Shown: positions 35,725 to 46,948 of the stretch, in pieces
Numbering within the stretch: position 1 is the first letter of the stretch
Layout: every line of letters starts with the position of its first letter
Assembly (NCBI RefSeq): GCF_003001905.1
Contig: NZ_PVNE01000025.1
Coordinates: 1-58,137 of the forward strand
Reading direction: 5' to 3'
DNA from: Planifilum fimeticola
GTDB lineage: Bacteria > Bacillota > Bacilli > Thermoactinomycetales > DSM-44946
DNA: 58,137 bases
Translations under genes and position numbers: made by a program
Notes under the pieces: generated by a model
What the model was told of the DNA's origin: nothing
The model's input: the letters and a program-made list of their open reading frames with translations, nothing else
Database searches by the model: none

Positions 35725-36605
35725 CGAACAATCGGCTTCGCTCCCTGCGAGACGCGGTAACAGGGAAAGGAGCCCAGCCGACGCACGTGGCAGCCCAAGA
35801 CCTCGATTTCCGCCACCGCTCCGGCCATTAAAACCGGGTCCCAATCCTTCTCCACATCGATAAAGAAATGATAGCTGCCCAGCCCCTTTTTGGTCGGCCT
35901 GGATTCAATCCGGCACAAGTTGAGCTGACGCCAGGCGAAGGCGGACAGGACCTGGTGCAGGGCCCCCGGATAGTCGGAAGGCAGCGTGACCAGAATGCTC
36001 GTCTTGTGAAGCTCCGGATCCCTGTTCCTTTTGGGAAGCGGTTCTTTGCCCACGGCGATGAAACGGGTGAAATTGTTCGGATGGTCCTGCACATCCTCCT
36101 CCAGCACATGGAGGCCGTACAGTTCCCCCGCCGTCCGGGTTCCGATGGCCACCCACGCCTCGTCGGGACGGCTTTTCACCTGCCGGGCGGCCTCCGCCGT
36201 GCTTTCGGCAAAAGAAACCTCGGCACCGGGAAGATGTTCCCGCAGATACAGTCGACACTGAGCCACCGCCTGGGGATGAGAAATCACCCGGGTCCATTCC
36301 TCCGGGGACCTGCCCGCCTGGAAGGGATGAACCAGCAAACACTGTGCGATCGGATACACCAATTCCCCGACGATCAACACATCCACCTGATGGATCAACC
36401 AATCGAGGGTGAGGACCACCGATCCCTCGATGGCGTTTTCCACCGGGACGACGCCGTAATGGCAATGCCCGGCGTCGACGGCATCCAACACATCGGGAAT
36501 CGACGGATACTCCACCAGCTCCACATCATCTTCGGGGAAAAAAGCGCGCGTCGCCTCATGGGTGAATGTCCCTGCCGGTCCCAGATATGCAACCGTCCTT
36601 TTCAT
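35721..36605 (-). CDS. pheA: Prephenate dehydratase
   Basis: A 294-residue enzyme making phenylpyruvate for Phe synthesis. It starts TVAYLGPAGTFTHEA; VVPVENAIEGSV and the TRFI motif (NNFTRFIAVG) are catalytic-domain marks. A C-terminal ACT domain has ESRPTKKGLGSYHFFIDV, the Phe-binding feedback site. It is the last gene of pheB-thrC-thrB-pheA; its ATG overlaps the thrB stop (ATGA). Confidence 0.95.
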   Translation of the reverse strand: MKRTVAYLGPAGTFTHEATRAFFPEDDVELVEYPSIPDVLDAVDAGHCHYGVVPVENAIEGSVVLTLDWLIHQVDVLIVGELVYPIAQCLLVHPFQAGRSPEEWTRVISHPQAVAQCRLYLREHLPGAEVSFAESTAEAARQVKSRPDEAWVAIGTRTAGELYGLHVLEEDVQDHPNNFTRFIAVGKEPLPKRNRDPELHKTSILVTLPSDYPGALHQVLSAFAWRQLNLCRIESRPTKKGLGSYHFFIDVEKDWDPVLMAGAVAEIEVLGCHVRRLGSFPCYRVSQGAKPIVR

Positions 36606-37558
36606 GTTTCAACTCCTTCGGTGTTTCCCATGAATTTACTACGACCCATTCCGATTGTCAAGCGTACAGATGCCCCCTCCGCAAAGGGGAGCAGGGACAG
36701 GATCCGCACGGAGATCCCGTGGCGGGCGAACACTTCCTTCATAAAACGCCCGACACGTCCCGGTTCCCGCGTTAAGGCGATCAAGGTGGGACCCGCGCCG
36801 CTCAGAGCGACGCCCAACGCACCGTGCCGACGGGAATCCGCCAGCACCTCTTCCATGCCGGGGACCAGCGGAAACCGATAGGGTTGATGAAACCAGTCCT
36901 CCATCGCCACCTCCAACAGCTCCCATCTTCCGGTCAGCAGTGCCGCCGTCAGGAGATTGGCCCGGCTGCTCGCCAACACCGCCCGGGAATGGGGAAGGTT
37001 TCGGGGAAGCACCCTTCTCGCCTGTTCCGTGGAGAGGGAAAAGGAAGGAATCGCCGTAACCACGTGCAGGGGAGGGGGAGGACCCTGAACGTGATAAACC
37101 CGCTCTCCGTCCCAGGAACAGATCACCACTCCGCCGAAGAGGGAGGCGGCGGCGTTGTCCGGATGCCCTTCCCGGCGCGTCGCCTGAAGCAAAATCTCTT
37201 CTTCACTCCACGGACCACCCAGCAGATGATTTGCCGCCAACAAGCCGCCGACGACGGCCGCGGCGCTGGACCCCAGCCCCCGCATCAGCGGGATGCCGCT
37301 CTCCATTTCCAGGCGAAAGGGGGGCATCTCTCTCCCCATTCGTCGAAAGGCTTCGCGCATAACGTGGATGACCAAATTTCGGCCGTCGGTCGGGACGCCC
37401 CTCCACTGGTCGCCCCTGAGGACGATCTCCATCCGATCCTGATGCGAAAAGCGCAGGCGGAGAAAGAGGTTTAACGCCATCCCCAGGGAATCGAAACCGG
37501 GTCCCATGTTGGCGGTGCTGGCGGGCACCACCACTTCAAAATCATCAAAGGGCGCCAT
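36602..37558 (-). CDS. thrB: Homoserine kinase
   Basis: A 318-residue GHMP kinase. N-terminal [20 protein letters not shown] and the ATP loop [16 protein letters not shown] are diagnostic; [11 protein letters not shown] is motif 3. It phosphorylates homoserine for ThrC. The start lies inside thrC (14-base overlap), showing coupling. Confidence 0.95.
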   Translation of the reverse strand: MAPFDDFEVVVPASTANMGPGFDSLGMALNLFLRLRFSHQDRMEIVLRGDQWRGVPTDGRNLVIHVMREAFRRMGREMPPFRLEMESGIPLMRGLGSSAAAVVGGLLAANHLLGGPWSEEEILLQATRREGHPDNAAASLFGGVVICSWDGERVYHVQGPPPPLHVVTAIPSFSLSTEQARRVLPRNLPHSRAVLASSRANLLTAALLTGRWELLEVAMEDWFHQPYRFPLVPGMEEVLADSRRHGALGVALSGAGPTLIALTREPGRVGRFMKEVFARHGISVRILSLLPFAEGASVRLTIGMGRSKFMGNTEGVET

Positions 37559-38618
37559 GACTCATCCCTCTTTCCGAGATCGCCCGGAGCACGGCCTCCG
37601 GATCGCATGGGATGACGCGGGGTTTCACGGCGACGGCCTCCAGGGCGGTGGACGGATCCTTCAAGCCGTTGCCGGTCAATACGGCCACTACCCGGGCGCC
37701 GGGGGCAAGCTGTCCCTTCTCCCGCATTTTGATCACACCGGCAAGGGACGCGGCGGAGGCGGGTTCGGCAAAGATCCCCTCTGCCCGAGCCAGCCGGCGA
37801 TAAGCCTGCAAAATCTCCTCATCGGACACGCTGTCGATGCGCCCTCCCGATTCCCGTTGCGCCCGGACGGCCAGTTTCCAGCTGGCGGGGTTGCCGATGC
37901 GGATGGCCGTGGCGACGGTCTCCGGATTGGGAATCGGTTCGCCCCGAACGATGGCGGCCGCCCCTTCCGCCTCGAATCCCCACATTTGCGGCAGCCGGCG
38001 GATGACACCCGCCTCGTGGTATTCCACGAAGCCCTTCCAGTAGGCCGAAATGTTCCCTGCATTCCCCACGGGAATGGCCAGCACGTCCGGCGCTTCCCCC
38101 AGCCGGTCGCACACTTCGAAGGCCGCGGTTTTTTGTCCCTCCAGCCGGTATGGGTTGATGGAGTTGACCAGCGTGAAGGGGTGCTCCTCGCTGATCGAGC
38201 GGACGATGTCCAGAGCTTGGTCGAAGTTCCCTTTCACGGCCAGGACTTCGGCTCCATACATGACCGCCTGGGACAGCTTGCCCACGGCAATGTGACCGTC
38301 GGGAACCAACACGATGGCGCGGAGGCCGACCCGCGCGGCGTAAGCGGCGGCGGAAGCGGAAGTGTTTCCCGTGGAAGCGCAGATCACCGCGGTACTTCCT
38401 TCCTCCACCGCCTTGGCAATGGCCACCACCATTCCCCGGTCCTTGAAGGAGCCCGTGGGATTGGCCCCTTCCACTTTGAAGTACAGATCGATGTCCAGCT
38501 CCTGCGAGAGCGTCTCCGCGCGGATGAGGGGCGTGTTTCCCTCCTGGAGGGAGATGATCGGCGTCCGTTCCGTAATCGGCAGATGGTCCCGGTAATGCTC
38601 CAATATCCCCTTCCACAT
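37545..38618 (-). CDS. thrC: Threonine synthase
   Basis: A 357-residue fold-type II PLP enzyme. Lys59 in [10 protein letters not shown] forms the Schiff base, and PVGNAGN holds the PLP phosphate. ATG 38618 ([14 protein letters not shown]) aligns with the Bacillus ThrC start; an in-frame ATG 13 codons earlier is possible. hom is not in this cluster; instead pheB precedes and pheA ends it. Confidence 0.94.
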   Translation of the reverse strand: MWKGILEHYRDHLPITERTPIISLQEGNTPLIRAETLSQELDIDLYFKVEGANPTGSFKDRGMVVAIAKAVEEGSTAVICASTGNTSASAAAYAARVGLRAIVLVPDGHIAVGKLSQAVMYGAEVLAVKGNFDQALDIVRSISEEHPFTLVNSINPYRLEGQKTAAFEVCDRLGEAPDVLAIPVGNAGNISAYWKGFVEYHEAGVIRRLPQMWGFEAEGAAAIVRGEPIPNPETVATAIRIGNPASWKLAVRAQRESGGRIDSVSDEEILQAYRRLARAEGIFAEPASAASLAGVIKMREKGQLAPGARVVAVLTGNGLKDPSTALEAVAVKPRVIPCDPEAVLRAISERGMSHGAL

Positions 38619-38675
38619 GATCGATGGTTCCTCCTCACTCCCGTTGTACTCAGCCATTTTGGGCGCTCTTTCCTT

Positions 38676-39125
38676 TTACTCGCCGGAGGCGACCAAAATC
38701 GCCGACCGGACGCCCGGAAGCTCCTGAAGGCCGTCGGTAATTTCCGTCAATTTTTTCGCCACCTGTGCCGTGTCCACGGAGAGAGCCACATTGGCAACTC
38801 CCTGAAGCGGAATAGTCTGATGGATCGTCAACACGTTGCATCCCAATGAAGCCAGATAACCCAAGACGCTGGACAGGACGCCGGATCGGTGTTCCAGCGT
38901 CAGGGAAAGGGTGATGATCTTCTCCCTCATCATGGCGTTGAAGGGGAACACGCTGTCCCGGTATTTGTAGAAGGAACTGCGGCTTAATCCCACCTTTTCC
39001 ACCGCCTCCTGGACGGTGTGCGCTTCCCCTGTCTCCAACATCTTCTTCGCTTCAATCGTCTTCTGAATCGCCTCGGGCAAGACGTCGGCCCGTACGAGAT
39101 AAAAGGGATCTTCCGAATGCGGCAT
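38676..39125 (-). CDS. pheB: ACT-domain protein PheB (UPF0735)
   Basis: A 149-residue protein. An N-terminal helix-turn-helix-like part (AVEKVGLSRSSFYKYRDSVFPF) is followed by an ACT domain (LTLEHRSGVLSSVLGYLASL). This is the PheB/UPF0735 architecture, a presumed amino-acid-sensing regulator adjoining pheA in Bacilli. ATG 39125 follows AGGGGGAT. As first gene of the Phe/Thr operon it may regulate that operon, whose promoter has a palindrome directly in front. Confidence 0.88.
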   Translation of the reverse strand: MPHSEDPFYLVRADVLPEAIQKTIEAKKMLETGEAHTVQEAVEKVGLSRSSFYKYRDSVFPFNAMMREKIITLSLTLEHRSGVLSSVLGYLASLGCNVLTIHQTIPLQGVANVALSVDTAQVAKKLTEITDGLQELPGVRSAILVASGE

Positions 39126-39141
39126 GGACCATCCCCCTGAG

Positions 39142-39168
39142 AAAGACAAATGTCTTTTATTAATAGAC
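39142..39168. promoter_or_regulatory. Palindromic operator at the Phe/Thr operon start
   Basis: AAAGACA (39142-39148) and TGTCTTT (39151-39157) form a perfect 7-bp inverted repeat with a 2-base gap, and a third half-site AGACA lies at 39164-39168. It covers roughly +1 to +25 of the operon, a place where a bound repressor would block initiation. The binding protein is unknown; PheB, with its HTH-like N-terminus, is one candidate. Confidence 0.55.
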
Positions 39169-39170
39169 AC

Positions 39171-39199
39171 ATTATAAACCCCCTCGGCCGATGCATCAA
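39171..39199 (-). promoter_or_regulatory. Promoter of pheB-thrC-thrB-pheA
   Basis: TTGATG (39199-39194), 17 bases, TATAAT (39176-39171). An 8-bp inverted repeat (AACCCCCT 39177-39184 with AGGGGGTT 39199-39206) brackets the spacer and -35; on the plus strand it is followed by TTTTT-like sequence and looks like a terminator with no gene before it. Confidence 0.75.
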
Positions 39200-39278
39200 G
39201 GGGGTTTTTGCCGTCGGATTCTCCTTCGCGCAAACGGGGAATGAAATCTATGAAAAACCAAATGGAAAGGATGATCGC

Positions 39279-39677
39279 ATGGCGGACAAAAATCAAAAGG
39301 GTGGGCTTCGCTTTTCGACGGAAGTGCTGGAAACCATTGCCGGAATCGCCGCCAGCGAGGTGGATGGGATTCTGGCCATGAGCGGTGGAATTGTCGAAGG
39401 ATTCACGGAACGGTTGGGGAGAAAAAACCTGACGAAGGGAGTCACCGTCGAGCTGGGGGAAACGGAAGTGGCCGTTGATCTCAAAGTGGTGGTCGAATAC
39501 GGCCGGAACGTTCCGGAGATTTACGAACAGGTGGTGAAAAACGTGGAGCGGGCCATCACCAACATGACCGGGCTGAAGGTGGTGGAAGTGAACATGTATG
39601 TGGAGGGAGTCGGCTTTCCCGATGAAAGCGCTCCCCGGGAAAAGGAGGGCGACAAGGACGCCGCGCGGGTCCGGTGA
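39279..39677 (+). CDS. Asp23/Gls24 (YloU/YqhY-like) family protein
   Basis: A 132-residue protein with the Asp23 fold: FSTEVLETIAGIAASEVDGILAM, then VTVELGETEVAVDLKVVVEYG and VKNVERAITNMTGLKVVEVNMYVEGV. Members associate with the membrane or cell envelope and influence lipid metabolism. ATG 39279 has GGAAAGGAT upstream. It is divergent from pheB. Confidence 0.87.
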   Translation: MADKNQKGGLRFSTEVLETIAGIAASEVDGILAMSGGIVEGFTERLGRKNLTKGVTVELGETEVAVDLKVVVEYGRNVPEIYEQVVKNVERAITNMTGLKVVEVNMYVEGVGFPDESAPREKEGDKDAARVR

Positions 39678-39871
39678 GAAGGGGTGACCTGTTCTCATCA
39701 CCGCAGGGCCTTTGACGGGTTACCCCGAGATTTGCCAACAAGGGCATCCTCGAGAGTTACGCAATGTTCCTTCCGCACCCATGTCTCAGACGTCAAAAAA
39801 ACCGGCTCCCTGTACGCTGAGGAAACCGGCATATATCCAATTACGGAACGCGAAGCATCCACAGAACCTTG

Positions 39872-40188
39872 TCAGTCATGAATCGCGCCGTTCAAATAAA
39901 CCCGAAGCTGAATTTCGACCTCCAGGACGCGGTTTATCTCCTCTTCCGTGTTGCGCTTCTTCCGCGCAAAAAGCAGTACGGGGCAAATCGATTCGGCCGA
40001 GCGCCTGAAGTCATCCATCCAGCCGCAGCGCGGCACCATCCATGTGTGAAAATGGTGCGTGACATCCTCAAATAAGAATGATAAACGCGATCAACGCCGA
40101 GCATCTCGCGCTGCGCCTTCCTGATCCGGCAGAGCGTCTGAATGTAATCCAAACGCTCTGCTTCCGCCAGCTCATCCAGGCACCTCAC
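39872..40188 (-). pseudogene. Decayed HIT-family hydrolase gene
   Basis: The minus strand carries two adjoining frames of one protein: first LDYIQTLCRIRKAQREMLGV up to about 40085, then after a one-base shift FEDVTHHFHTWMVPRCGWMD to a stop at 39872-39874. The HHFH-W-MVPR block followed by RRSAESICPVLLFAR resembles C-terminal parts of HIT (histidine-triad) diadenosine-polyphosphate-hydrolase-like proteins. The N-terminal half and any proper start are missing. The family call is from memory of the motif and moderate. Confidence 0.5.
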
Positions 40189-40335
40189 ATGCCTTTAAAA
40201 CCCCACAACGGGGGGTCATCCTGATGGGCATGAATACGGGGGTTCATAGACAGTGCCGCCAGCAGGCTCCTTCTCTCCCTTAACAATTGAGCAACCCACC
40301 GGCCAATCGAATCTCCCGCAATGCTCATCACCTCG

Positions 40336-40884
40336 TTACACCAGCCACTCTTCCTGCAGGCGAAAGAGCCGGGAATCCCGGACAGACTTCAGATCGGGTC
40401 GACTCCGCAAAAGGGTGAACGACAGGCAGCGGTCCGGCCCGTTCAACGTCCGGCCCATAAACAGCGCAGCCACGTCTCCGTCGAAGTCTTCAGCCGCATG
40501 CCGATCGGAGTCGACCCGTCCAGGATAGAGTTGGTCGTCGCTTACACGGATCCACCGGCTGGTCAGAGCCCGGCAGAGGGCTTCCCTTTCCCCGGGAAGG
40601 GACGAGATGCCCACCAGCAGGGTGACGGAAAGGCGTTCATAGGTCTGCTCCTGTTTGGTCGCATGAAAAATGGAGTCATGTACCTGGGACATGAAGGCAT
40701 CATGGGAGGAGCGATCACGCCACAGGGCGAGAATGCCCGCTTCAGCGGGGCGATGGACATTCCACCCGCCCCATTGTCCGTATAATCCGTCCACATCCCT
40801 GATGGCCTTCCAAGCGCATTGGGCCCGGGAAAAGGCCTCTCTCCGGTTTTCGGGCACTTGACATATGATCCACTTGATCAACAT
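40336..40884 (-). CDS. YdbC-like DUF4937 protein
   Basis: A 182-residue protein whose start (MLIKWIICQVPENRREAFSR) and first domain (DVDGLYGQWGGWN, AGILALWRDRSSHDAFM) match YdbC/DUF4937, an antibiotic-biosynthesis-monooxygenase-like dimeric alpha-beta barrel. A second half (GMRTLNGPDRCLSFTLLRSR-like) completes the usual length. No function is established. A hairpin with TTTT at about 40196-40216 may terminate it. Confidence 0.72.
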   Translation of the reverse strand: MLIKWIICQVPENRREAFSRAQCAWKAIRDVDGLYGQWGGWNVHRPAEAGILALWRDRSSHDAFMSQVHDSIFHATKQEQTYERLSVTLLVGISSLPGEREALCRALTSRWIRVSDDQLYPGRVDSDRHAAEDFDGDVAALFMGRTLNGPDRCLSFTLLRSRPDLKSVRDSRLFRLQEEWLV

Positions 40885-41255
40885 CTTTTTCCTCTTCCTC
40901 TCTTACCGGCGGGATCACGCCTTCTCCGCAATCCTCTTCTCCCTGCGGCATCAAAAACGGTCTTGTGCGGCGGACAAGCTCCCGAAAGGGGCGTGCCTCT
41001 GAGCGCCTTTTCCATGCAGGCAAAACCACGCGGTACACCCTCTTTCGCATCGGATGGAAATCGTTTCACAACGTTTCGCGATTTTCCCGCATCGATCATG
41101 CAGCAGGGATCATCCCGCGGAAAATCGGTCCCTTCCGTCACATTCAACTACCTGAATACGGACTTGTCGGCGTTTCGCCATTTTTGCCAAGCCCCTTCCC
41201 TTCCGTTGTGCTATCATAATGAACGTGAATACCAACGGAGAAGGAGTGCCGGCTC
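40885..41255. other. Gene-free region before the phosphatase gene
   Basis: About 370 bases. Open frames here on both strands have no ribosome sites and no protein-like conservation I can recognise. A partial inverted repeat (GAAATCG near 41054, CGATTTTC near 41080) is present. TATCATAAT at about 41212 could be a -10 for the phosphatase gene, but no matching -35 is clear. It adjoins the decayed HIT gene and may be further degraded sequence. Confidence 0.4.
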
Positions 41256-41723
41256 ATGATATCCGTATTGTTCGTCTGTCTGGGCAATATCTGTCGCTCT
41301 CCGATGGCGGAAGCCGTTTTTCGTCAGATGGTGCGGGAGGCCGGGTTGGAAAACCAGATCCGCATCGATTCCGCCGGAATCGGCGGCTGGCACGAAGGCG
41401 AACCCCCTCACCGGGGAACCCGAAAAATTCTGGATACCTACGGAATTTCCCATGAGGGCATTCGCGCCCGGCAAATCTCCCGCGAAGACCTGGATCGCTT
41501 CGATATCATCGTGGCGATGGACAACAGCAATATGGCCGCCCTTCGGCGAATGGCGGAAAAAACGTCCGCCGACTTGTTTTTGTTGACCGATTTCATCCCC
41601 GATACGGATCGATCCGACGTTCCGGATCCGTACTACACGGGAAATTTTGAGGAAGTGTACGAGCTGGTGGAAGCGGGATGCCGCGGCCTTCTCCAAAAAA
41701 TCCGGGAGCGGGAGGGTATCTGA
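41256..41723 (+). CDS. Low-molecular-weight protein-tyrosine phosphatase
   Basis: A 155-residue LMW-PTP. The P-loop CLGNICR (Cys8-Arg14) and the acid-loop DPYY (in VPDPYYTG) are intact. It dephosphorylates protein tyrosine, or arginine in YwlE-type members; the residue after the catalytic loop does not decide by eye. ATG 41256 has a GGAGAAGGAG site. A fructosamine-kinase gene begins at the base after its stop. Confidence 0.92.
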   Translation: MISVLFVCLGNICRSPMAEAVFRQMVREAGLENQIRIDSAGIGGWHEGEPPHRGTRKILDTYGISHEGIRARQISREDLDRFDIIVAMDNSNMAALRRMAEKTSADLFLLTDFIPDTDRSDVPDPYYTGNFEEVYELVEAGCRGLLQKIREREGI

Positions 41724-42626
41724 TTGCCTTCGAAGGATTGGAAGCTGGCAGCCCTAAAAGCGCTCGGAAGGTTCGGTGACCCGGGCCCCCTGCGGCACGC
41801 GGCGGGAGTGTCGGGCGGAAGCATCAGCCGGGCGTATCGGCTTACGACGGAAAAGGGCACCTACTTTTTCAAATGGAACCAAAATGCGCCTCCCGGCTTT
41901 TTTGCCGCAGAAGCCCGGGGACTCGATCGACTCGGCCGGGCGGCAAAGACGGTGCGCATTCCGCGCGTCCTCGCATGGGACGATCCTCCGGAGGGCGGGG
42001 AGGGATGGATCCTCATGGAATGGATCGATTCCGGTACCCAGGGCTTGTCCTCCCGTGGCGCGGCGGAACGACTGGGGCTCGGCCTGGCGGAAATCCACCG
42101 GACCCGGGCGGAGGCCTTCGGGTTGGGGGAAGACAATTTCATCGGGATTCTCCCTCAACCCAACGGATGGTATCGGAGCTGGACGGATTTCTACCGGGAG
42201 CGTCGACTGCTGCCGCAAATCCGGTTGGCCTCCGAGCGCGGGCTTCTGCCCGAGCGGCGCAGCCGGCTCCTTCACCGGTTGTGCGACCGCCTCGATCAAT
42301 GGTTGGAACGCCCCGACCTCCGTCCCTCGCTCCTGCACGGCGACCTTTGGAACGGGAATGCCCTCGCGGACAGCGGGGGAGTTCCCTGCCTCATCGATCC
42401 CGCCGCCTACTACGGCGACCGGGAGGTGGATCTCGCCTTTTCGGAGATGTTTGGCGGATTCCCCTCCCGGTTCTACGACGCCTACAACGAAGCCTTTCCC
42501 CTTCCGCCGGAGTATTCCGCGAGAAAGCCGCTGTATCAGCTCTATTACCTGCTGGTCCACCTGAATCTGTTCGGGGAATCCTACGGTCCCGCCGTGGACC
42601 GCATTATAGAGCGATACGGCGGCTGA
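41724..42626 (+). CDS. Fructosamine/ketosamine kinase family protein
   Basis: A 300-residue protein kinase-like fold. GGSISRAYRL (nucleotide loop), LHGDLWNGNAL (catalytic loop) and CLIDPAAYYGDREVDLAF (metal site and family signature) identify the fructosamine kinase family, which phosphorylates protein-bound ketosamines to trigger deglycation. TTG start follows the upstream TGA with no gap. Pairing with an LMW-PTP gene is a known arrangement for this family. Confidence 0.9.
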   Translation: MPSKDWKLAALKALGRFGDPGPLRHAAGVSGGSISRAYRLTTEKGTYFFKWNQNAPPGFFAAEARGLDRLGRAAKTVRIPRVLAWDDPPEGGEGWILMEWIDSGTQGLSSRGAAERLGLGLAEIHRTRAEAFGLGEDNFIGILPQPNGWYRSWTDFYRERRLLPQIRLASERGLLPERRSRLLHRLCDRLDQWLERPDLRPSLLHGDLWNGNALADSGGVPCLIDPAAYYGDREVDLAFSEMFGGFPSRFYDAYNEAFPLPPEYSARKPLYQLYYLLVHLNLFGESYGPAVDRIIERYGG

Positions 42627-42629
42627 GCC

Positions 42630-44667
<2,038 letters not shown>

Positions 44668-44853
44668 CCTCACCGACTCCCTTTTTCAGAAACTTTTACG
44701 GGCGGGCCGCCGCGACCGGGTTTCCAGCTTGCACACGGAACGGATTTTATCATGGATCAACGATCCCATCATTAAAACTGCGACCATCTTTCGCGCATTT
44801 TGTCGAAGGGAGCAGAACTCCCAATCTTTATTATTATACTTTAAAGTCGGGAT

Positions 44854-44881
44854 ACAAAAAAACCCCGGAAAATCCGGGGTG
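44854..44881 (-). terminator. Terminator of the rplU-prp-rpmA operon
   Basis: On the minus strand ACCCCGGATTTTCCGGGGT is followed by TTTTTTT, just after the rpmA stop. Confidence 0.88.
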
Positions 44882-44902
44882 CTCTCGTTCATACGGCCGA
44901 AA

Positions 44903-45187
44903 TCACACCGTCTTCGGATAAACGCTCACGCGCTTGCGGTCGCGTCCCAACCGCTCGAAGCGGACCACGCCGTCCACTTTGGCGAACAGCGTGTCATCAC
45001 CGCCGCGCCCCACGCCCAAACCGGGATAAATTTTGGTTCCGCGTTGACGGACCAAAATGCTTCCGGCGGTGACAAACTGTCCGTCGCCGCGCTTCACGCC
45101 CAGGCGCTTGGCGATGCTGTCACGGCCGTTCTTCGTCGAACCGACACCCTTTTTCTGGGCAAAGAACTGCAAGTTCATTTTCAGCAT
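44903..45187 (-). CDS. rpmA: Ribosomal protein L27 with cleavable N-terminus
   Basis: A 94-residue L27. The start [17 protein letters not shown] contains the Firmicutes-type extension cut after MNLQFF by the Prp protease to expose the functional N-terminus near the peptidyl transferase centre; prp is the gene directly upstream. STKNGRDS and [16 protein letters not shown] are L27 hallmarks. Confidence 0.96.
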   Translation of the reverse strand: MLKMNLQFFAQKKGVGSTKNGRDSIAKRLGVKRGDGQFVTAGSILVRQRGTKIYPGLGVGRGGDDTLFAKVDGVVRFERLGRDRKRVSVYPKTV

Positions 45188-45204
45188 TTCTGCCACCTCC
45201 TCCT

Positions 45205-45552
45205 TTATCCCTTCCCGATCGAATCCGACAGCTGAACGAAATCGGGATACTCCTCCGCCACCATGGCCAGCGACGTCACCATCGCTTCCATCAACAACTG
45301 GATCCGTTCGGCCAGCTCGGGGGAAACCCCTTCGGGAACCCGGCAATCCACCTTCCCTTCCCGATCCGAGGCCTGGTGAACCCTTACGCCGAGAAGCCGC
45401 TCCGTCGAATTGACCAGTCCGAGGGTAATCCCCGACACCGCCGCACAGACGATGTCCTCTCCGGGATCCGCATATCCGGCGTGACCTTCGACGACCACCC
45501 GCCGGATGCGCCGATCGGACGACCTGGAAACGGTGACGCGTATCATGCGCAT
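45205..45552 (-). CDS. prp: Ribosomal-processing cysteine protease Prp
   Basis: A 115-residue protease that trims L27. Catalytic His24 (GHAGYA) and Cys36 (DIVCAAVS) are present, and the gene sits between rplU and rpmA as in all Firmicutes with the L27 extension. Its ATG shares one base with the rplU stop (TAATG). Confidence 0.94.
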   Translation of the reverse strand: MRMIRVTVSRSSDRRIRRVVVEGHAGYADPGEDIVCAAVSGITLGLVNSTERLLGVRVHQASDREGKVDCRVPEGVSPELAERIQLLMEAMVTSLAMVAEEYPDFVQLSDSIGKG

Positions 45553-45863
45553 TAAGCCTCGATTTTTTCGATCTTTACCTTGGTGAAGGGCTGGCGATGC
45601 CCTTTTGTCCGCTTGTACCGCTTTTTCGGTTTAAACTTGAAAACGGTGATCTTCTTTCCTTTTCCGTGCTTTTCCACTTTTCCCGTGACGGAAGCTCCTT
45701 CAACCGTCGGGGTTCCGATCACGGTTCCCTCTTCTTTTCCGAGCAGCAGCACCTTGTCGAAGCGGACGGTCTCCCCTTCCTGGGCAGACAGTTTTTCGAC
45801 GAAAATGACGTCCCCTTCCTGTACGCGGTACTGCTTGCCCCCTGTTTCAATGATCGCGTACAT
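45552..45863 (-). CDS. rplU: Ribosomal protein L21
   Basis: A 103-residue L21: [20 protein letters not shown] and the C-terminal [19 protein letters not shown] are diagnostic. It is first in the rplU-prp-rpmA operon, behind a structured leader. GGAGG lies upstream of ATG 45863. Confidence 0.97.
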   Translation of the reverse strand: MYAIIETGGKQYRVQEGDVIFVEKLSAQEGETVRFDKVLLLGKEEGTVIGTPTVEGASVTGKVEKHGKGKKITVFKFKPKKRYKRTKGHRQPFTKVKIEKIEA

Positions 45864-45970
45864 CCCCGGTTAAACCTCCTTCATCGAGACTCGCCAGAGC
45901 CGGGTGGATAACCCTTGAAAACCCGCTCTGAGCGGTTGCTTGTCCGGGTTGGCAAGCAAAGATACACGAG
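45864..45970 (-). promoter_or_regulatory. L21-operon leader RNA
   Basis: A leader of about 105 bases between the promoter and rplU. TTGCTTG (minus 45959-45953) pairs with CAAGCAA (45942-45936), followed by a second hairpin around CCGCTCAGAGCGG. Position and two-hairpin layout fit the known L21 autoregulatory leader of Firmicutes. Confidence 0.6.
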
Positions 45971-45974
45971 GAAA

Positions 45975-46003
45975 ATCGTAGCACAGATCAGCGGTTTTGT
46001 CAA
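45975..46003 (-). promoter_or_regulatory. Sigma-A promoter of the rplU operon
   Basis: TTGACA (46003-45998), 17 bases, TACGAT (45980-45975). Confidence 0.8.
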
Positions 46004-46081
46004 ACCGGAGAGACGGGACAACCGGCCTTCCGGATGAAAACGGGAAATGCCCGTGATAAGGGGCCGCGAAGGGGCGGATCC

Positions 46082-46948
46082 TTATCCGAGCAGCTCACCG
46101 ATCCGCATCCGCGGATTTCCTCCCTCGAAAAATCGCTTCAATACTACTTCTTCCGGGATGCATCCCAAGTGCCGTCCCTGGAGGTCAAACACCTCCATCA
46201 CATGGTAAACCTCCTTTCTCCAACGCCTCAGCACCGCGAGCAACCGGTCTTCGGAGGAGACGGGCAAACGGATCATCCTGCCGCCGTCATGAGGCCGATC
46301 CCGCCTCTGGATGAGAAATCGCATGTATTGCAATTCTCTCTGCTTCAGCGCCGTCCAGTTGGCGTGGCACAAAAAGAGAGCGACGATCACCAGGTTGAGA
46401 TGCACTTCCCCGCCCGATCCGAACAGTCCGAGAAACAGCAATCCGAGCGAAAGAAACAAACTCCCCTTGAAGGACCAGTCGAGACAACGACGATACGGAA
46501 GGACGTAGCTGAGGAGGGCCTGCAGAATCCTGCCCCCGTCCAGGGGATAGATCGGGAGCAGATTGAAGCCGGCCAGCATCGCGTTTCCCTTGACGAAAAA
46601 AGCGGTCCACTCCTCCGTCCACAGGCCGAAAAAGTAAAAGAGAAACCCCGCCAAGACCATCATCACGTTGTGGAAAGGCCCGGCGAGGGCGACGACGATC
46701 TCCTCGCGAGCCGGGGCCGTCCCCCACTCATCCGTGCGGGCAACGCCGCCAAAGGGAAGCAATTCCAGGGCCGTCACCCTCCACCCATGGCTCCAGGCTG
46801 CGGTGAGATGCCCCAGTTCGTGAATGATCACCAGCACGAACAATGTGACGATTTCGATAAAACGGCCGGTCAACACCGACCACAAAATGACAATCCAAAA
46901 AAGAAAGTGAATCCGGATGCGGATCCCCTGCCAGGGCAGGCTACTCAA
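46082..46948 (-). CDS. spoIVFB: Site-2-type intramembrane metalloprotease SpoIVFB
   Basis: A 288-residue M50 protease that releases pro-sigma-K in the mother cell. HELGH is at residues 43-47 and the third ligand Asp137 is in NLLPIYPLDGGR. A C-terminal CBS-like domain (about 215-288) follows the membrane part. TTG start overlaps spoIVFA by 8 bases. The neighbouring spoIVFA gene encodes its regulator. Confidence 0.92.
   Translation of the reverse strand: MSSLPWQGIRIRIHFLFWIVILWSVLTGRFIEIVTLFVLVIIHELGHLTAAWSHGWRVTALELLPFGGVARTDEWGTAPAREEIVVALAGPFHNVMMVLAGFLFYFFGLWTEEWTAFFVKGNAMLAGFNLLPIYPLDGGRILQALLSYVLPYRRCLDWSFKGSLFLSLGLLFLGLFGSGGEVHLNLVIVALFLCHANWTALKQRELQYMRFLIQRRDRPHDGGRMIRLPVSSEDRLLAVLRRWRKEVYHVMEVFDLQGRHLGCIPEEVVLKRFFEGGNPRMRIGELLG

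Noticed and set aside
37506-38849. A 447-codon plus-strand frame opposite thrC
   Set aside because: thrC carries the PLP lysine and phosphate motifs; the opposite frame shows no family features.
39712-40008. A 98-codon plus-strand open frame
   Set aside because: It has no ribosome site and lies opposite the decayed HIT gene, which explains its openness.
40878-41147. An 89-codon minus-strand frame before the YdbC-like gene
   Set aside because: Composition (many Gly, Arg, Pro and Cys) and lack of start signals fit a GC-rich chance frame.
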